A DNA stretch of 64,000 nt, taken from the NCBI GenBank assembly GCA_025345505.1, contig JANVCC010000018.1, positions 57,247,341 through 57,311,340 of the forward strand, written 5' to 3'. Source of the DNA: Todiramphus chloris collaris (taxonomy: Eukaryota > Chordata > Aves > Coraciiformes > Alcedinidae). Numbering within the stretch: position 1 is the stretch's first letter; each line of letters opens with the position of its first letter. The notes under the pieces are model-generated. The model was not told where the DNA came from and searched no databases. It saw only the letters and a list, made by a program, of their open reading frames with translations. Of the stretch, positions 58,153 through 64,000 are shown one piece after another. The position numbers and the translations under genes were made by a program.

Positions 58153-59715
58153 CTAAAAAATAAATGGCTTTATATGTCAATGGGAAAAAAAAAAATCTCA
58201 TGTTTGCTCTACACGGTATTAAGGAAAGGACAAGGATGTAGGAAGGGTAGAGAGGAGAGCACGCAGGAGTGGGATAGTTGCTGTGTCTGGAATAGCCCTG
58301 AGAACAAAGTGAGGGCAGCTGACCTAGCAAAGGTAAGAACTACTCAAGCTGCAAAATAACTAAGGCTTCAGCAAGAGATTTAGTTGTGTAGATGGAAATT
58401 TAAGACCAGGTCTTTGAGAGATTTCAAAATACGAATCACAAGGATTAGATGTGACCTGAAGATGCACTTCAAAAGTCAAAGGCTCAAAAATACATCCAAA
58501 AGTACAGGCTTTGAGCTTTGATCATGACGGTGGTATTTTCACAGGAGTATTAGCGAGAGATGAGAGAGTAGAGGGGAAAGACTTAGAGAACTGTCTCACA
58601 CTTCCCTGGAGAACGGTAAGACCCTTATTGCTTGATAGAGCAAGCTTCAATAGAGATGTTTCTTGGCCACTCGCTATGTAGTTTCATCCAGAAAAGTCAC
58701 CGCAGAGAAATAAATACACACTTCTCAGAAAATCTGATGGAAAGGTTTACTGAGGGAATTTGCTTATTCACCTAATTTAGGCACTGGTGGTTTATTAAAT
58801 ATTCTGTAAGAAATGACTGAGTTTGGATCATCAGTAATTGTTCAAAATGTAGTGCTCTGTCCAAGTTTTTAGAGTAACAGCTGAAAGCCAGGAGGGTATC
58901 AACTGCTTGCCCATTCATTCTGGTTTCCTTACACCGAGGGGTTTGAAGTAAGAGACAGTAACTCATTCCATGCACTTTAATGCTATTTATGAGGTAAAGT
59001 TAGTGCCCACTAGAAATGTACCACAGTCCTAAATTAGTGAAGAAAACATAGATTGAATAGTCATAAACTGAGCACACATACAACCAGTGGTTGAGCCACC
59101 TATCTCCAAAATGCTAAAAGTCTACAGATGAAATGCCACACCTCTCCCCAGTACCAACAGAGAAATTGCTTTTGCCATAAATGAAGCCAGGATTATGATA
59201 TGCATGTTTCCAGATAACATATACATTACCTACACTAAATGTTATATTTGGGGACTATATGAAAGTAATTATAGATAAAGATCACACTGTAAATTATGTA
59301 TATGTGCATTACATGCAATCAAGTGTATTATTTTCAGGAAGTCATTGAATGTAGCATAGAATCATTTAACGAAATTTACAAATTTGAAACCACTTCATAT
59401 TACTTATGTTTTAATTTTGATCATTCCAAGTGTATTGTAATAAGCACGTGTGAGCTTACACATAGACAACAAAAGGACAAGACCACAGAAACCTTGTGCC
59501 TGGGTGTTAACATTCTGTGTATAAGTCAGTGTCTCTCAGCTGCTGATTGAACAAGGCTAGAGAAGCAAGAGAAATCCTGCTTACTGTGAGAATTTGCTCT
59601 CTCTACCTTCTAGAAGACAAGACTGTCATTATTTTTTTCTTTCTCTGAAGTGGCTCTTCTATAGGCTGAACTGCTGGTTTTGCAAACAAAGCTACTCAAC
59701 TAACCAAGGCTTTAC

Positions 59716-59850
59716 TAACCCAGTGTTTTTACAACCTAGTGGCCTTCTATCATGGAGTGACTACATCAGTGGACAAAGGAAAAACTACAGATGTTATATC
59801 TCTTGACTTCTGTAAGCCTTGGACAGGGTCCCCCAGAACATCCTAAATTG
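59716..59850 (+). mobile_element. CR1 LINE fragment, reverse-transcriptase region
   Basis: About 135 bp reading, with frameshifts, ...VISLDF and then CKALDRVPQNIL-like sequence. This corresponds to the LDFxKAFDxVPHxxL block of the CR1 reverse transcriptase. It is internal to the element and lacks a 3' tail. It is antisense to PTPRK. Confidence 0.8.
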
Positions 59851-62208
59851 GAGACATACAGTAATTAAGCATTGAATTATTTTGATAATTGGAGTTAACT
59901 ACTGCATATTTCTAAATAAAGTAAAAATGTTCTAAAATTATTAAGTTTAAAAACCACCTGTTTTACTAATTCCTAACATTCTGTTTTAGTAATCAGTCCT
60001 GCAAGTGTTTCCTGTAGCTTGAATGGTATACTGTATTAAATGTAATTTATCAATTTTGAAAAAGAACCTTACGTGGTAACAGAATGGTGATCATATGCAA
60101 ATGGACTCTTAATTTGCTATTAATTCCTTTGGCCAGCCTTATGCTAACAGACAGTGTGAATTTTTGCATCAACCTTGCATATTACTACATTTTTCACAAA
60201 TTGACCCTGTAAGTGTAAGAGGAGATAATCCTAGAGTTTTCAACCAGTGCAAAATTATCTTGCATAAAATTTGCAAGAAGAACTTCTGATCTGAAACAGA
60301 GAGGTAACTACATTTTTCCCCTGTAACAACAGCTGCCTACACAGAAATCTATGAGCTAGACTGAGAGGCAAACACTGGATTTAGCAACTTATCCACTCAC
60401 CTTCTGAAGTAACGAAGAGTAACAGCAATCACATAGCACAGTTCCATTCATAAAGTTCATAAAATAATTCAACACAGTGATTCTGTCTCTGCACATTGCC
60501 AATGACATTCACCACGTAAGAAGTTGTTTTCCTTGTTTTCATAGATACTTAAGGACAATATTCAATCAAGATCAATAGCATGAAGTTCAACTGTGAACAG
60601 CACTAAATTAGATTAGGTTTGCCAACACACTCAGGGACAGTAAAACTCTAAAGAGTTGGTGAGGTAAAGCCCATCTTATTCTTACAATTTCCTGATGTAC
60701 TTAATTCCTCTATTTTTTAAAACATGTTTTAATTAAATGCACCTAAAAATCTAACACCAACTTCTAAAATTTGGTCTATGCATAATACTCATACTTAATT
60801 CTTAAAGTATACTGTGGTATAATGACTCCAGTCACAGCATATATTGCTTTCCTGTGTTCTCCCTCCTTCTATGGCTCAGAATTTACACACAGCCTTGCAA
60901 AATTGCCAAAGAATTTATGAGACTCAGCACAAAATCTATTCATCTATACCTTCCTAAGGAGACGGTGCTGGAATCAAGATAATGATATTCTACCTGCTCA
61001 TGCAAACAAAATTATTGAAGCTGAAAATTTTGGTAGGTTTTCTTAGGGCTGCTTGTACAGTACCACTTAGAGAACAGTCAGCCTTCTAAAAGACAGCTTT
61101 TAAATCAGAGGTTTAGAACAAGATTTTATACGTAACCTTCTCACCATACTATTTGACTTTCTCAACATTCACAACATTTTATGCTGGGTTTCTTTTGTGT
61201 GAGCGAGGGAAGAAAATCTGGTTTATGCATTATTAAAGCTGCTATTTTATTACACTGCATTTTCTTTGAATGTTAATTTCTGTTTATGGCATATCTTTGA
61301 ATTCTCACAAACTGCAGTTACTGCTGCATAGCTTGATATTCAAAATAGCTCTGCTCGAGATAATCTGTTCTGCACCTTTGTTATGTGGCATTCAAAAACT
61401 TTTAATTAAAACCAGAAATGATGTCTGAATGCATTCAACAAGGTAAGATCAGGATAACATCAAATAAAACTGGAGTTCCATGCAGCTCTGGAGATATGTC
61501 AGTCTACCACCTGAAAAAAGGGCTCTTTGAGAAACTAAGCGATATTCTTCGATAAATATTTTCTTTTAGACTGGTCTGCCCTGTGTTTTAATCATCTGTC
61601 CAGAAAGACCATTCTGCCTCCATCAGTTTTGCTTTGTTACTGCTTTGCTAGAATGATAATCATTGTGCAATTAACGATTTTTTAGAAGTATGAAAATTAA
61701 TTAATAAAATTCAAGTTCAGAGAGAGAAGATTCGTAACCCTTTCAGCTTAATTATATTAAAAAAAAAAAAGTTGTCTCAGCTGATTCTCTTTGATGAAAA
61801 CACTTGAATGTTCTTTTGCAGATGGGATGTACGATTTGTTCCAGCAAACTACACACGTGATTCATGATGTCTTACAGATTTCCTCATGTGAGTCAGTTGG
61901 TACACCACTGACGTCTCTTGAAGATTTTTATTTTCCAGTTGAAAGCTGGAGATACATTTACTGGGAAAGGAGCCCCCACAATTATCCCCTCTCTACAACT
62001 TCCAAAGAGCTTCTCTCTTCGAGTACAGCTTCTGGGAGATGAAGGCATGACACAGATTCAGCAGGGTTTGGGTACATCTAAGCTGTTGCTTCCAGGATGC
62101 TAAAATGCAGCTTTTTAGGGCAGCATTATGAAAAAGAAAAATTGTATTTGATTGTGAACTGAAAACGTGATTCCCCAAGCTGTGCTTTCAAGTGTGAGGT
62201 TCAGCCCT

Positions 62209-62239
62209 GTCACCATGGTAACCAGGGTCCATGGTTGCC
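62209..62239. promoter_or_regulatory. Paired X-box (RFX-type) sites
   Basis: GTCACCATGGTAAC at 62,209-62,222 fits the RFX consensus GTNRCC-NN-RGYAAC at every position. Three bases on, GGTCCATGGTTGCC (62,226-62,239) contains a second site with one perfect half (GGTTGCC). It lies in the intron upstream of the transmembrane exon. Confidence 0.45.
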
Positions 62240-64000
62240 CCAGTGAAAAAAGTTTAACAATTTCTGCTGGTTGGAAAGGGGGATGCCCAGCACCACCAGT
62301 CTCTTCTACACACCCATCCTGAAAGAGAAGGGTAGTGAGGTGATGCTTAGATAAAATCTGCTGCCTCACTTTGTATTGCAACATACTGTGCCCATCTTTG
62401 TCCTCACCTGTGTCACTTGCTGGGGGAAAGAATCACAGATGCTACTGGCTATGCCTAACAGAGGGGGTCCCGAAGACCCCAAAGCTTTGTGATATTAAAA
62501 GTTAAGCCCTTGTATGAAAAAAATTAGACACCGCTTTTCTTTACATAAGAGGGCATTGCTGCAGAAATGGACAGACATGCTGTTTCACAGGTGACCACAA
62601 CTTCTGAGTTTTGATCTCTCTCAAAGGATGGCTTACGTGCAAAAATGAAGTAAATACAGCTTCAGGATAACTTCTAGTCAAATTTGGGATGGTATAAGAT
62701 GCTGTAGAAGTTAAGCGCAGGAATTCCCTGCTTACACATCCTGCTTCCAGATAATCCACAAAAATTATCCCAGTCTTATGCTACTGGCTTCTTTTTAAAT
62801 GATGACTGTGCAGCCTATAAATATTTATATCCATTTTAATTAATTAAACGAACTAGCACAGCATATCTTGCCATACCATAATGAGAATACTACCTGGATA
62901 ATGTTGTCACATTTATATATAAAATACCTGAATGGAACTGTTAAGCCCTCACAAGCATGGATATATATTGTTTTGATAAGGTATATATAATTTAAAAAAA
63001 AAAAAAAAATCAATCACATCTTTACTACTCTCCAGGACTTTCAGATCAGTTCATTATCTGGTACTGCTTTGGTAGGAAACTACAAGGAAAACAGGATTAG
63101 GTGAAGGAAGTGTCTGTTGCTACTAGGGACTGAAACTAAAATTAATTAGGACTTACTCTTGCAATGTTCCACTAAGAAGCAATTTAAATTCACAATGACT
63201 GCTCTGAAAACAGTAATGTCCATGAATTTATAACCAGACATGAAAGAGTTGACCTTAAAAGATTCAGAAGTATCAAGTGAAGAAAGTGCTGATTCCATTT
63301 GCCTCACTACCTATGAAACCTTGAACATGTGCAGATACAGAGAGCCAAAGCAGGAACAATGCTGAGGAGACAATGTTCCAGCAACGCTCTGCCCTGCTGT
63401 CCACAGGTCACATTGAAAGAGCAGATTAGTGCCTTCAATACACTTCTACTACATCTGCCATTAAGATGTACTACTTGGGTGTGTACTCTGTAGGTACTTT
63501 ACTATCTCTCAAATTATGTCAAGGAGTGAAGATGTTCCGTGCATCTTATAATCTATAGGTTGTACAGCTTTTGGCTTGCAAGTTATTATCCTTGTGCACG
63601 AAATCGCCGTTTATGTAGAGATAACTAAGCTAGCTTTAAGCAAGCCGGCTCAGTGATGCAAAAGTGTCCCCAGGACAGAAAAAGCTCTGGGTGAACACAG
63701 AGGGCAACTGTGACAAGGTATTTTATAGGGCTGTAAACTGAAATTACACTGTTCAGTTGTTTTAATTGGGACAGGACACAAGAAAAAAATGTGGGCTAAT
63801 GCTTCTGAAATCGCACCTCTCAAAGCAAAAAGCAGTCTCCAGGGTCAGAGGAACGTGGCCCTTCACCGTCTTGCAGCAGCACTGCCCAAGACAGGGGAGA
63901 CTCCTGGTTTTAGCCCATGATGAAGTCCAGGTGGCAGAGCTCTGCTTGTCTCTAGAACTGTCAATTCCCAGAAGTACAGAACAAATGATATTCTTGTGTT

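Larger units (their letters stand above)
56180..64000 (-). other. PTPRK: PTPRK intron upstream of the transmembrane exon (partial)
   Basis: 7.8 kb with no FNIII exon recognised on the minus strand. It holds AT/GT-rich simple sequence (56,318-56,335 and 56,396-56,430), an ATC-rich run (57,687-57,722), a 21-bp tandem repeat (57,874-57,913), a CR1 fragment (about 59,716-59,850), a paired X-box site (62,209-62,239) and a possible alternative exon (57,965-58,152). Confidence 0.85.

Noticed and set aside
60362..60520. Exon-like end (ttcagaag with gtgagtgg donor) on the minus strand
   Set aside because: The donor is good, but no credible acceptor with a pyrimidine tract lies upstream and the peptide does not match any PTPRK FNIII region.
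56180..64000. Search for PTPRK FNIII exons in the right-hand end
   Set aside because: No frame resembles the expected membrane-proximal FNIII sequence ending CVRIATK. These exons must lie beyond the window.
1..64000. CRISPR arrays, bacterial operons, rRNA or other prokaryotic features
   Set aside because: None present. Spliced exons and CR1 repeats show the window is vertebrate nuclear DNA.

Overview
The window is vertebrate nuclear DNA, most likely avian. It carries split genes with consensus GT-AG junctions and several CR1 LINE fragments, including copies ending in the sauropsid-type 'attctatga' tail. Other interspersed repeats are few and the introns are fairly compact. No bacterial, phage or CRISPR features were seen. 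The species cannot be named from the sequence.

Two genes are recognised, both on the minus strand and arranged head to tail. At the left edge (755-845) is the first coding exon of THEMIS, a T-cell signalling adaptor; the rest of the gene lies beyond position 1. The 18-19 kb up to about 19.2-19.7 kb is intergenic. It holds three clear CR1 pieces, CA-rich and T-rich simple sequence, one GC-richer block (about 2.77-3.85 kb) that may be an old LTR-like element, and no convincing gene.

From 20,944 to 56,179 is the 3' half of PTPRK, the receptor-type tyrosine phosphatase kappa (R2B family). Seventeen constitutive exons join in phase without a break. They encode 708 residues: a short extracellular stub, the transmembrane helix, the juxtamembrane region, the active phosphatase domain D1 (WPD loop, [10 protein letters not shown]), the D2 domain (WPD loop replaced by WAS) and the C-terminus. 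The MAM, Ig and FNIII exons are not in the window; the last 7.8 kb is the intron upstream of the transmembrane exon.

The most interesting content is a set of four frame-preserving mini-exons inside PTPRK: 30, 36, 12 and 18 nt. They insert a tyrosine-rich peptide after the membrane, two peptides in the juxtamembrane segment, and IWLYRD inside D1. Each has TGCATG (RBFOX-type) motifs nearby, which suggests coordinated tissue-specific splicing. Further leads are an NAGNAGNAG acceptor at the transmembrane exon, a phase-matched open exon-like segment at 57,965-58,152 that would give a phosphatase-less membrane form, and a paired RFX/X-box site at 62.2 kb. I found no wholly novel system; the window is mainly a conserved vertebrate locus with rich alternative splicing.
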